Part shown: positions 44,819 to 56,241 of the stretch, one piece after another | Position numbering within the stretch: the first letter of the stretch is position 1 | Layout: each line of letters opens with the position of its first letter | Source: Tigriopus japonicus | Taxonomy: Eukaryota > Arthropoda > Copepoda > Harpacticoida > Harpacticidae | NCBI GenBank assembly: GCA_010645155.1 | Contig: CM021314.1 | Coordinates: forward strand, 2,426,254 to 2,490,253 | Reading direction: 5' to 3' | DNA: 64,000 nucleotides | Program-made: the position numbers and the translations under genes | Notes under the pieces: model-generated | The model's input: only the letters and a program-made list of their open reading frames with translations | Databases searched by the model: none | What the model was told of the DNA's origin: nothing

Positions 44819-47800
44819 ATGGCCGCTCAAGTTCTCCCCGTGGGTCTTTCCTCGGCCGCCAAACTCTGGCAAAACCTTAAAGGTAAATGAAATCCCGCCT
44901 CTAAAAAGTGGTTCGTATTCAACGTCACATTGTTTTTTCATGCCGGATGATTTAAGGTCATGCCTTGACGAATGGGGCGTTCCTGGCGCGTCACGCCTCC
45001 TCGGGCAGCGGTGGCTATGCCAGCACCAATGTCAACATGAAGCTGACCAAGGACACGAAGGTGATTTGCCAGGGCTTCACGGGCAAGCAAGGCACATTCC
45101 ATTCCAAGCAAGCTCTGGATTACGGCACCAAAATGGTGGGCGGCGTTTCTCCCGGAAAAGGCGGACGAGAAAACCTGGGCTTGCCCGTGTTCAACACCGT
45201 CCAAGAGGTGAGCGGCCTAAATAGGGGGATGATTATTTAAATCGAGGAGGGACCTAGGAGACGTGGGGATGGTTTATTGGATTCATTCAAGGGACAGTTT
45301 GGTAAAAAATGAGTTGTCTTGAAACAAAAAAAGCTCATGGGAAGAAACGTCAACTTGTTAGGCTCTTTTAAAGCTTCGCTTTTTGGCCGTGTTACTATTA
45401 AACGCGGGAACTTCAAGTCAAAAACGAAATTTGATTTCGCAATTGAATGACATAGATCGGGCCAATATAAGTCGGTTTGGTCATGCCATCGCAAAAAAGA
45501 AGGGCTGAAGCCATGGTTTAGCCGTTTCTTCCGGTCAGAAGCTCCGACTGACCGTATTATTTTCTCTAGTGCTTCTGGTTTTGTTGAACATTTTTAAAGC
45601 TTTATGTTTCAACCGTTGTCGCTAGTGTCAAGTTGACGCTTCTTTACCATGAGCTTCTTCTAAACGAAACCATTATGGACACGACATGTAGTAATGGTAG
45701 GCTTAGGGTTTAGAAATGGACGGGTTAGACGATAAGATTTCGGCACTGAAAAGTTACGGTTGGTCAAGATTTTCCACGTAATATATAAGGTAACCCCTGA
45801 TAACCCTGCCACCTACATTTGACAGATACACGATTCGAAACGAATGCTTTTTCTGAGTAGGATTTTATTTCGCTCTAAACCAACCTTTCTCATGCAATCT
45901 TCAGTTTTAACCGTAAATTTCAACTGAGCTCAATAATTTGTCATGTCTAAAGCTTGGGATTTTGCATTTCCACGGGCATGTAGATAGGGAGGTGGACGGT
46001 TAGGATCGGTGTGTAGGGCCTTTTAAAACGAGATCTTTGTCTTTTATCTTTGCCACTGGTCTGAAAGGCGAAAAAGAGCTGCTCAATGACAATCTTATTA
46101 GAAAATAATTAATACCACCCCTGCAAGAGCAACTACTCCTCCCAGCTTGTTGGGCACCGCTCGGAAAATATCATAGGCAAATTTAAAAATATCATTCGGG
46201 TTGTTGAAAATGATGAGGAGCCACTAACGGATTTCCCTGGATAAAAATTTCAGGATCCCCATGCGAAGACCCTGAACCTTGAGTATGTTAATTAAACCTT
46301 ATGATAACTGATTATTCGGCATTTATTGTCACAATTTGCAACTTACTTGATCAAAAGTGCTCTCAGTGGACAGTGATTGCCTCATAATACAACATTTTGA
46401 CATCCCGATACGTGTTGGCTGCGGTTGATTATTGCCCATACAATTTTAGTGGGTTCCTTTTCTCCTTTTTCCCATTTAGTTCAATTAATAGTTCAAAGCG
46501 GTGATTAAAGTAAACGGAATGGGCAACTATCTAATGTTTTGCAGATCCAGTGCTTGTTTCATAGCTACTGAAAGTCATAGGTTTGTTTCACAAAATGCAG
46601 ATTTTTATTGATGTCTTGTGGAACCACACAAAGCAGGTTTTTTTAAACATTGCAACAAATTGGGCAAATGGCTGTTCATCTGATTTTCACCCAAAGATGT
46701 TAGTCTTGGCAATTATAATTTTCATTTAAATTTGATAATGACGAACGCTCGAACAATTATCAAATATAGGTTAGTTTCATTGATCGCCAAACCTGTTCTT
46801 AAATTTAAACCCAAGTTTCAATCTTTCTCAATTTATTCAAAACATGCAATGGGCAAAAATTCTGGAATAAAACTATTTGATTTCGCCACTTCGTGAAGGC
46901 TAAAGATGCCACCCAAGCCGATGCCACGGTCATTTATGTCCCGCCCCCGGGTGCGGCCAAAGCCATCTTGGAAGCTCTGGAGGCGGAAATGCCCTTGATC
47001 GTGTGCATCACCGAAGGTATTCCGCAGCATGACATGGTCCGAGTGATCAATGCTCTCAAATCCCAAGAAAAATCTCGACTCATCGGGCCCAATTGCCCCG
47101 GGATCATCGCCCCTGCTCAGGTTGGCCTTGTGCCCAGTTTCTTGAGTCTTTCGTGACCCCTCCAGTGTTCCCCTTTGTCCCATCTAATCGCGTGTTCCCG
47201 AGTGTCAACCCATTGCCCACTAATTCCAGGCGAAAACTGCTACCAATCCGGATGCCACGGTTATTTATGTGCCTCCTCCAGGTGCTGCCAAGGCCATCTT
47301 GGAGGCTTTGGAGGCCGAGATCCCTTTGATTGTGTGCATCACCGAAGGTATCCCTCAACAAGACATGGTTCGTGTCAAGCACGCTCTTGAGAGACAGAGC
47401 AAATCGCGTTTGATTGGTCCTAATTGCCCTGGAATTATTGCACCTGATCAAGTAAGTAACCTTTACCAACCAAAATATTCATGACTTGTCCCGGAGACGA
47501 GGATGACTGGCTCAACGTTAGTCTCATGAATAATTTCTTAATCCACTTTGTTTTCGTTGGCGGATCCTGTTCCATAGAGTCTCAAGAAACTGTAGTTGTG
47601 TAATGCGGATCTGCTACTTGCCTTTTTATGCCTAATGAATATTACATTACTCTTTTGTAACACACCAACCCTCCCAATGGAGGAGTTATGAAAATCATTT
47701 CTTTTTTGTCCTTTAATGAATTCATACATTTTTTAGTGTAAGATTGGAATTATGCCTGGCCATATCCACAAGAAAGGCTCCATTGGCATTGTCTCGCGGT

Positions 47801-50800
47801 CGGGAACCTTGACCTATGAGGCGGTTCATCAAACTACGCAAGTTGGTTTAGGCCAGACTCTTTGCGTGGGAATTGGTGGAGATCCTTTCAATGGAACCAA
47901 CTTCATTGACTGTCTCGACATCTTTGTCAACGACCCCGAAACCAAGGGAATCATCATGATTGGTGAGATCGGAGGCGAAGCTGAGGAGAGGGCCGCCGAT
48001 TTCTTGGCTCAAAACAACTCGGTAAGCTCACCAACATGCGGCAATAAGAGTAGGTTAATATCATTTGGTTGGAATTATTACTTTAGGGACCGAACGCGAA
48101 GCCTGTAGTTTCGTTCATTGCTGGTGTGACTGCTCCTCCTGGTCGACGAATGGGACACGCTGGAGCCATCATTTCGGGAGGAAAGGGAACCGCTCAGAGC
48201 AAGATTGAGGCTTTGGAGAAGGTAAGATAAAGTACTCGTACATTTGAAAAATGAAACCTAGTCAAGACATGGGATTGGAATAACTGAAAATCAATATGAA
48301 ATGTTGCCACACAAAACCTTCCATCACATAAAATGAAGATAGAAATAGAAAAAAAGCGTATGACTCATGTTATGGAAAGATGGTTATTTTCTTGTGATGA
48401 ACCGAAAGCGCAAGAATACAGTTTTAGAAGAAAAATATTTTTGGGGTGGTCAAACAAAATTATTTCAAGTTTTTTAGATTGGTAGTTGGCCTACATTTTT
48501 CTTTTTCCAATAGAATTTTAAAATCAATCATGAATTTATATGTTTTTGTTCGGTTTGATCAAGCCCTCTTTGGGCAGAAACTTTTGGATTCGGTTAAGAT
48601 CCCTTTCGGTCTATCGGTACCATTTGCCAATTGTTTAAAAACAATTCTTTTCTAACAAATTCTAACATCAAATTCTAACAAAGAATTGACCATTGATAAA
48701 AAATATATTGCATTGGTCGCTACATTTGATTAAATTTGATAATATTGATTTTTTCTCTTTTACATCGTCGAGCCAAACTTGTTCAAAAATTGTTTGTTAA
48801 AAAAATGCACTCTTAAGATATGGTTTGATAAAAATATAAGTCGATTTCTCACCAAAGTCAGGAAAATTGTTCAGAATATTATTTAGGTATGACATAAAAG
48901 TTTTCATAGGATCAATATTCATGTATAATATTGGCGAGTATTTGGGCTCGAGATTATTTTGACCATTTACACTTAGGAATGCTTTTTGACCACCAAAAAC
49001 ATATGTTTTCTGTTTTTATCGTAAGAAGATTTTTAAAAAACCAAGGTGGGAAGTTCGTTTTTAACTTGTCCGGAAGGAAAAAGGCGCAATGACTGACTTT
49101 TTGGAAAAGTCTTCAAGAAAAATTCGTGACCGTTGTCTCTTTGCTTGTAAAGAGAAGAAATTGGGTATTCCCAAAGAGATGCTTCGTTCAAAGGTCCTGA
49201 AAGAAGCCTACTCTTCTTAATGAGCTCTATTATGCAAAGATCAACTTGATCTCAATGAAAGTACTAAGCCCATGAAATCGTGAATATCCTTCGTGGAAGC
49301 GTATTTTGCTAGGTTTGATGACATTACTGTACATCTGATGATATTTCGTTCGTACTTAGCCTTGTTGGGTAACTTATGGTTTATGATACATAAATATTAG
49401 GAGCAGGCTCTCATTCTTTCCCATTGTTTAGTTGGGCATTAATTCAATTTTCTCCTTTCTCCCTTTCCTTTTTTCAAACAAAGGTACTTCTTCTTGTAAG
49501 AATTTTTCCCAGCTATTGGGTTTCCCAGTTTGGATTTGCTTTATCAAATCATATTTCCCTTCCCTTTTTGCATTTTATTGTTGTTTATTCTGCCATTTCA
49601 ATAATGAACGCCGTCTTTAGTCATGTTAGCGATGAGGCTAAGACTGTCTGCATTTAGTCCTAGAAGGGAAGGCCCCTTCTGTTGTAAAGAACATCTTAAT
49701 TGCTGAGGCTCTGGTTGCTTGGGTTAGTCAGACCACGATGTTTATGTCAAAAGTGAGTCCATCTGTAGATAAACACACCAAAATTGAGGTGGTTGAGGTC
49801 GAAGTGGTTGAAGTAACTCAACCAACAATCGTCCAGGAAGCTCTAGCTTGTAGGGAAGTTTGTCTTAACCACAAACGAAAGCCTTGTAGCTGGGATAGGA
49901 AAGGTTGTAGCTCTTTTGAACACCCACAGTGGTGTCAAAAGGAGCAGAATCATAGGCTTTTGAAAAATGACAAGAGAGTGTGCTCTAAGGTCGATTGACC
50001 TTTTGTGCACCCATACATGTGTCACCACCTTACTTGAACACAAAGGTCATGTTTCAATAAAGAGTGTTGTTTTGGTTGAGTGTTGGTTACAGCCAACCCA
50101 TCCCCCAAATATCAACCCTCTCAGCCTACCCCCTCCCCGTCCTTGTCGTCCTCCTCCCAATTAACCTTGATCAAAATTTCAGCTGATTCCACAAAATAAG
50201 CGCCTCTTGCGGTCGTATTGAGACATAGTTCCCAGCTAGAGAGTGGTTTTTAATGCCACTTTTGGCAAAACTTTGGAGAAATAGGTTTATCCTTAGATGC
50301 TTACATTTCTTTGCAATGGCATTTTGTTATCAAAATCGTACATTTCGGAGAAATGTTGATTTCAAGAAAATCTTGAACGGTTTGCCAAAGAGTGGCATTA
50401 AAACACACTCATTAGCTGGCAACTATGTCTCAATCTGACCGCAAGAGGCGCTTATTTTGTGGAATCAGCTGAAATTTTGTTCAGGGTTCATTCCTTGTCC
50501 CATTTCCCTTCCCTCGCCTCAAAACCTATTTCCAATTCGTTCCTTCTTCCGAACATCCATAAACCGGTTCCTCCTCCCACTTTCTCCCATGGCAAATCCA
50601 GGTCTTACTCTAGTGCAGTGGTGCGGAACCTGTGGGGAATTCCCCACTAATGGGGAACTTAAGGTTGGCCAAGTGGGGAACGACTGTTCGGGAAAAATGT
50701 ACATAAAAAGTACTTTTCCCTGTTTTTGCAGTTTTCATATATAACGATCATATTTTGTGGTGGGGAACGGGGACTTGGCCAGTTGAGAAGTGGTGATTTG

Positions 50801-52806
50801 AGGAAAAAAGGTTCATCATCATTGCTCTTGTGTGACCGCCCCCTCTCCTCCCCAACAATCCCTTCCTGTAGGGCAAAATTTTGTTAGTAAGCTGGATTTT
50901 TTAAGGTTAGACATAAAGGTGCAAGAATCAATAGACTTGACCTTTGACACTTTAGATCATGGTCTTTTGTTCAAACAACTCAAAGAGTTTGGGAGCCAGA
51001 GTAAGGTCCGGAATTGGATTGGTAGTTTCATGAGTGATAGGAAGAAAATGGTTAAGGTTGAAGGATCATTTAGTGGCATGTGTGATATCAAGTCAGGTGT
51101 TCCACCAGGTTCAGTCTTAGGTCCGCTCCTGTTTATTCTCTTTATTGGTCTTCTCCAGAAGTTGAGTACAAAAGCCAGTATTTCTTCATTTGCTGATGAC
51201 ACAAAATTAGTTTGTGGAAAGAGTGATCAGGACTCAAAAAGTCTAGTTGATGACTTGGAGAAAGTCTACTCTTAGGTTACAAAGAGTGCCATGGCTTTAA
51301 ATGGAATGAAATTCCACACAATGACGTACGGGGCGTCAAAATTAGATGTTCCGCTCAAAGACAATCGAGGTTGTGATATTGAGCAGGTATCGTCCATGAA
51401 TGAGTTAGGAGTTTTCATCCAAAATGAGGGAAGGTTTGATGAGCATATCCAGTTGAAAGTGGGGAAGGCATTTCAAACGTGTGGCTGGATCTATCGCACT
51501 TATAAGTCCAGAGATAGTATTACGATGCTAACTCTGTACAAGTCGATTGTTCAGCCTCATCTTGAATATGCCTCACCCATTTGGGCTCCAATGAGTTCCG
51601 GAGATTTTCAAAAGGTCGAGCAGGTCCAAAGATGTTTCACTAGGAACATCACAGGAATGAGAGAGCTCTCGTATTGGGAGAGGCTCCAGAAGTTAGGGTT
51701 GTACAGTACTCAGAGAAGGGATGAAAGGTATCTGATACTGTATGTTTTCAAGAGCGTTCAATGGCTCTGTCCTTATCCAGACTTTGAGATCAGTTGTAGT
51801 GATCGTAGAGGTTTTGCTTGCGCTCTGAGAGCACCTCCAAATCCAAAGGAATCGAGGCTAGTTCGAACAATGAAATCCTCCTATCTTCTTTATCTTCATT
51901 GTTTAATCTTTTGCCCTTAAGTCTTCAACGAGAATATGTAGGAGCTGATTCTCTAGCAGCATTTAGGCAGGATTTTTTTAAAATACCATTCCTGATCAAC
52001 CCACTGTACAAGCTTTGTACAGATCTGACAATAGTAACTGGTAGACCAAATTTCGTATAAACGTTAATTGGATAAGTTTTATTTATGATTTATTTGTTTA
52101 TAGGGAATCACATTCCGTGTAGCAGTAGTAAAAAATCCCTTCTCAACCCCTCAAAAAAAAAAGTTCCAAACCATCTCGTGGAAAAGATTATGATAAACAT
52201 CTATGGGTTCTTGATCTTTTCTTCCAAGCAAAATTTTGCGTCCATTGTATCTTCACTTTTTTTTGTGTGTGAAGATTGACCCCTAGAAAACCAAAACTAA
52301 TTTATGTGCATTCATAATGAGGTAAATGGCTAAATAGCAACAAAGTTGCATCATATTTATTTAAAAATATTTTTAGATTTTAGGTTTACATTTTTAGATA
52401 AACTTGCATTGATGACACATGCATGCTTAAAGATTCCCATCAGTATCACAGTATCAGTATCACTATCACCTCAAATCTGAAAAATTGGACTCTATTTCAA
52501 GTCGAATCAAATATATTTTTGGAATATTATATGTAATATTATTATATATGTATACCACCATTTTCCCTCTTCTCTCTATGCTAAAGCCAATCATTCAGTG
52601 TCTGATTTACAAAGCAAAGCCCGTTAGTTCGAAAATTTCGACGGTTTCCGGCTTAGTAGTGGATACCTTTAGCTTATAGATAATGAACGAACGTGCAACT
52701 AACACATGTTCTTGTCGTGTTTTAGGCCAACGTGGCTGTTACTGCATCGCCAGCCCAAATGGGTACCAAACTGGTGGAACTTATGAAGTCCAAGGGAATG
52801 GCTTAA
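44819..52806 (+). CDS. SUCLG1: Succinyl-CoA ligase (ADP/GDP-forming) alpha subunit, mitochondrial
   Basis: Exons: 44819-44882, 44957-45207, then 46899-47120 (3a) or 47230-47451 (3b), 47737-48021, 48087-48221 and 52726-52806. With one exon 3 the frame is 345 codons plus stop, matching human SUCLG1 (346). The enzyme makes succinate plus ATP or GTP from succinyl-CoA in the TCA cycle, as a heterodimer with a beta subunit. Exon 1 is a short amphipathic leader ([20 protein letters not shown]) suited to mitochondrial import. Exon 2 carries the CoA-binding loop ([15 protein letters not shown]). Exon 3 has [14 protein letters not shown] and [11 protein letters not shown]. Exon 4 has [20 protein letters not shown]. 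Exon 5 holds the phosphorylated histidine in [10 protein letters not shown]. All introns are GT/AG. The 4.5-kb last intron contains a MITE and a retrotransposon relic. Confidence 0.95.
46899..47120 (+). other. SUCLG1: SUCLG1 exon 3a, divergent duplicate
   Basis: 74 codons, phase 0 at both ends, encoding [18 protein letters not shown] through [12 protein letters not shown]. It differs from 3b at 11 residues, mostly in one helix region ([17 protein letters not shown] against [17 protein letters not shown]). Core residues (PPPG, CITEGIP, GPNCPG) are kept and there is no stop. The acceptor has a poor pyrimidine tract and the donor GTTGGC is weak, so 3a is probably the minor or regulated form. Confidence 0.85.
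47230..47451 (+). other. SUCLG1: SUCLG1 exon 3b, canonical duplicate
   Basis: 74 codons, phase 0, encoding [18 protein letters not shown] through [21 protein letters not shown] matches human SUCLG1 exactly. The donor GTAAGTAA is strong. It lies 109 bp after 3a. Including both exons would keep the frame but duplicate part of the fold, so mutually exclusive use is the simplest reading. Confidence 0.92.
48222..50160. other. First part of SUCLG1 last intron, no gene seen
   Basis: AT-rich. Short frames such as 49424-49657 and 49738-49998 carry no recognisable domain. Nothing supportable. Confidence 0.45.
50165..50486. mobile_element. piggyBac-like MITE in SUCLG1 intron
   Basis: Inverted ends of about 100 bp: CCTTGATCAAAATTTCAGCT at the left against CCCTGAACAAAATTTCAGCT inverse from the right, continuing with CACAAAATAAGCGCCTCTTG at both. 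The left flank is TTAA (50161-50164) and the right TTCA (50487-50490), fitting a one-base-decayed TTAA target. CCYT termini next to TTAA are the piggyBac signature. No transposase is present. Confidence 0.72.
50832..52060 (+). pseudogene. Decayed non-LTR retrotransposon reverse transcriptase (CR1/Jockey-like)
   Basis: The first frame (50832-51275) carries [27 protein letters not shown] and the catalytic FADDTKL. A TAG stop follows at 51273-51275, after which the same frame resumes (51291-51920) with the C-terminal part typical of these elements ([20 protein letters not shown], then [20 protein letters not shown]). A further frame change near 51900 leads to [20 protein letters not shown]. The 5' half, including any endonuclease, is missing, as expected for a 5'-truncated insertion. 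It lies in the sense orientation in the last SUCLG1 intron. Confidence 0.85.
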
Positions 52807-52955
52807 CATACGTTTGAGAAATCAAGCTTGTCCATATGACAACATCCTCCTCACAAGTGAAAATAATAAGACCTCTACAGATCTTCATCTTGCAGCCAAC
52901 ATCCGTAATAGCAAGTTTTATGAACAATTTGATGCCTCCTTGTTATGACATTGAT

Positions 52956-52961
52956 AATAAA
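52956..52961 (+). promoter_or_regulatory. SUCLG1: Poly(A) signal AATAAA for SUCLG1
   Basis: AATAAA about 150 bp after the SUCLG1 stop on the plus strand; a plausible 3' UTR end. Confidence 0.55.
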
Positions 52962-53447
52962 GAGATTGAACCTTTTTATTGGTACTCCGAGTAAGTTCTT
53001 AAACGAACTGGCGATGAGGTTAGTTGTAAACCTTTGAAAACATTGCCGTTCCCTCTGGTGTGTCACTTACTTAACACTTACATCACGTCCATGTTCTTAC
53101 AAGGATTCCACATTTGGTGGAACAAAACCGACAAAGACACAGCGAGGGCTTTGGACGTTTGGATTTAGGAGTTCCATTGATTTCCAAAAACTCTTGGTTA
53201 CATTTTACATGTCGAACAGTACCACTCAGCACATACCTAAGCACAAAGGCTGGGGATCTCTAAATAGGTCGTCATTAAGTACAATGTCCATCATGCAAGG
53301 CCATAGATACTCCATGGGAGCAAGAGTGGTTGAGCAGGTATTTTCGATCCAACCGAATTCATCCACCAGAAATGAAAGCGAGTGGAATACCATTATTTGT
53401 ACCAACAAACCCTCTCCAGAGGAGGGTGTGGGCAAAGACGGCTTGGG

Positions 53448-55104
53448 CAGGGTTGCCAGGTTCTAGGGAAGCCTCTCGGCCACTTTTGCTTTGAAATTCG
53501 CCCACTTTGCCACTTTTTTTTGAAGCCTTTTTTCGGCCACAAAATGACAAACAATTTCTTACTGAAAATGGCGTTTTCACCTAAACTAAAATCGACCTGT
53601 CAATTTTTTTCTCTTTTCAAATTTTTTTTTTCCAAAAAAAAAAAATTCTGAAAAAATGCAAGCATTCAGTTAAACACAAAAATTGGGAAAAAGTCTGAAA
53701 AAATACTTGTTTCACAATTAAGCAAATTTCAATTCCCTCAATCAACATTTGGCCCAGCCTCCTACATAACATTCCTAATTCCAACATTTCCAAGTAAAAT
53801 GATCGGTACAAGTTCCAATCATTCCAAGTATGGATCGGTACTTTAAAATTGTTATCCAATTGATATAGAAATTTGTAAACACAATGAGGTATGTTTTAGA
53901 TCTAGAAAAATAAGAGGAATGATTTATTGAATGCTAGGCTGTGTGAGCTTGACTAGTCCATTTCTGATTAGTTTAACAATGATCGACGATTTGAGTAACC
54001 AAATGAAACCAAAAGTTTCTTCAGAAAGAGGGTTTAATATCAAATGGAAGTCACATCAAACAAAAATGTCTGCTAAAGGTGTTTCTAATTCCAAAATTGA
54101 CCATTATATCAAAGTTTGCAAGTGCACAATTTTGGACACAAACTAAATGTTTTAAGCTTTAAGCTAATACCTAGATGTCTATGCTCTGGAAGGCAGAAAA
54201 TGGCACGTTCAAATGTAGTAAGATATCAGACCAATGCAGGATCCATTTTACAAAAAATATAAACATTTTGCTTATCTTTTTGTTATTTTCGGCCACTTTC
54301 GGATATGGCCGAGGAAATATTTTTTTCTCGGCCATCAGATCTCAAATTCGGCCATTTTCGGCCACTTCCAAAAACGTTGTGGTGAAGATTCCGGATATAC
54401 CTTGTTTCTTGTTGCAATGACAAATATGTTGTTGTTTCTGATTTGAGACTAGCATTTCTAAATTTGATTTCGTTGATTAATTAAATCGGTGGCAATTTGA
54501 TTTTGATTTTCTCTCCTCTGATTTTCGCGCTAATTTCATATGGCGATCAAAAAGCCGCTCTATTTTGATTGTCGGTCATTTGATTCGCTCTAAAGTTATA
54601 GGACACAGTCATTGATATCAAAAATGTTTTTTTACTATTTGAGTGAACATGTTATATTTCGTTATTTTTATGGCAATTGGCCATTTTTCTTTAACGTAAT
54701 ACCATTAACATTGCTTTGGTAGACTTATAAATTCAATAGCATTTCAGAAACGAGTCCCGAAGATTTTGTTATTTAGCATCGATAAAATTTCAATTTTGTT
54801 CACAAACTACAAATTAAAACGCGTTCCAATAAACAAATAAAAATCTATGAAGGAAAGTCAATATGGTGCATTCCGTTTTTCTTCGAGAACTTTTGTCATA
54901 AAATGAGTATCAAAAGATAAAAGTTGAATGAAAGTTGAAAATAAAACTGAAGAATTGACCATTTGAGGTATTCCTAGAAGATCACGTCAGCAGGATTTAC
55001 TATTTATGTACATAAGGTTGTTAGTAAAAGAAAAATTGGCGAAAATCTGGCGAATTTCGGTAACAAATCTGGCGATAAGAGCCGTGGAAGACCTGGCAGC
55101 CCTG
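53448..55104. mobile_element. hAT-like element K1, CAGGGYTGCCAGGT ends
   Basis: It begins CAGGGTTGCCAGGT and ends ACCTGGCAGCCCTG, a 14-bp inverted repeat with one mismatch. CGGCCACTTT words recur near the left end and in the middle; TCTGGCGA words recur near the right end. The right 500 bp is matched by 60,700-61,452 (K2). No convincing 8-bp duplication was found, so the left and right ends may belong to a composite. No transposase frame. Confidence 0.6.
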
Positions 55105-55134
55105 GTGTGGGCCACAAAATATCTTTCTCTAGAC

Positions 55135-55384
55135 CAGGGGTCGGCAACCATTTTTGGGTCAAGGCCCACCAAATTTGATTACGGGTTGGTAGGGGCCCAC
55201 CAAACAGACGTTTATAGGTTCAGGGGCCCACAAATTAACGATCAAAGAGCTTTGGGCCCACGAGAACAATACTATGGGTGGCTCCCGGGCCCATTATTTT
55301 GGGCTTTCCACATAGCTCCAGGGCCCACCAAAGACCACCCGTGGGCCCACATGTAGGCCGTGGCCCACCGGTTGCCTACCCCCA
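55135..55384. mobile_element. 250-bp hAT MITE, GGCCCACCA-rich
   Basis: Ends CAGGGGTCGGCAACC and, inverse from the right, TGGGGGTAGGCAACC. Flanks CTCTAGAC (55127-55134) and CTCTAGAT (55385-55392) agree at 7 of 8. The interior repeats GGGCCCACC words in both orientations. The terminal sequence is of a common hAT MITE type. Confidence 0.82.
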
Positions 55385-56241
55385 CTCTAGATCATCGAGA
55401 TTATTGCCAAAGAAGGAGTTTTCACATAGAAAAGACAGAGGACTGCAGCTGTACGGTCTTTGGAAAAGAGGTGGGTTACGCTCACAGACATTAATCTGGT
55501 TCAATCCCAAACGATTTACAATGATGCTGATAAAGCGATGAGCTGAAAAAATAAAACTACTTCTACTAAACTAGTGGGTTTTTGAAGGAAGGAAGAATTT
55601 GCGTGTAAAAACGAAGATCGCAAAACATATTTTTTGATCAATTGAAAAATTGTGAATATTAATGCCTTCAGGGAACCGATGCGTTTTGTTCATTAAAATT
55701 ATTCCTAAAAGCTAAGAAAATAACGTATTCATAACTACAGGGTTGCTACTTCTAACAGCCGCCGTATCATCAACATCACAAAAACTAGTATATCTCAGCC
55801 CAAAACACTAAATTTTTAAAAATTGAAAAAAACGGACATCTAAGGTTTATGGCTTAGAATATAATTCATTCGATCTCATTGCTCTCAGCCTTCACCACGG
55901 CCTTCGTGCGCACATCAAACCACGTAGTTAGAGCTTTGGTCTTCATGTTGTGGGCTCTTATATTGGTCCTTTCTTTCAACACGCCCAAGAAAGACTAATC
56001 CATTGGACTTCAATCTGGAGAGCTAAGTGGCCATGTATCCTTGGGGGTGAAGTCGTAGCTGTTCACCTTGAGCCACAGGAGAGACTTTTTGGATGCATGA
56101 CAGGGTGTATCGTCTTTTTCCCATACCTAGGGGACGGTTACCAGTTGTCTCCTTGGTGATATGTATAACCAAATCCTTAACTAAAATGCCTGTGTTGACC
56201 CTGAGCCGTGTTTCGGTGATGTGTGGAGGCATGGTCATCAC

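Noticed and set aside
44510..44941. 143-codon minus-strand frame overlapping SUCLG1 exon 1
   Set aside because: No recognisable motif; it covers the SUCLG1 start and promoter region in antisense.
50610..50790. Another hAT MITE (starts CAGTGGTGCGGAACC)
   Set aside because: One hAT-like end and repeated GTGGGGAAC words are present, but I found no matching second end or duplication, so the boundaries cannot be supported.
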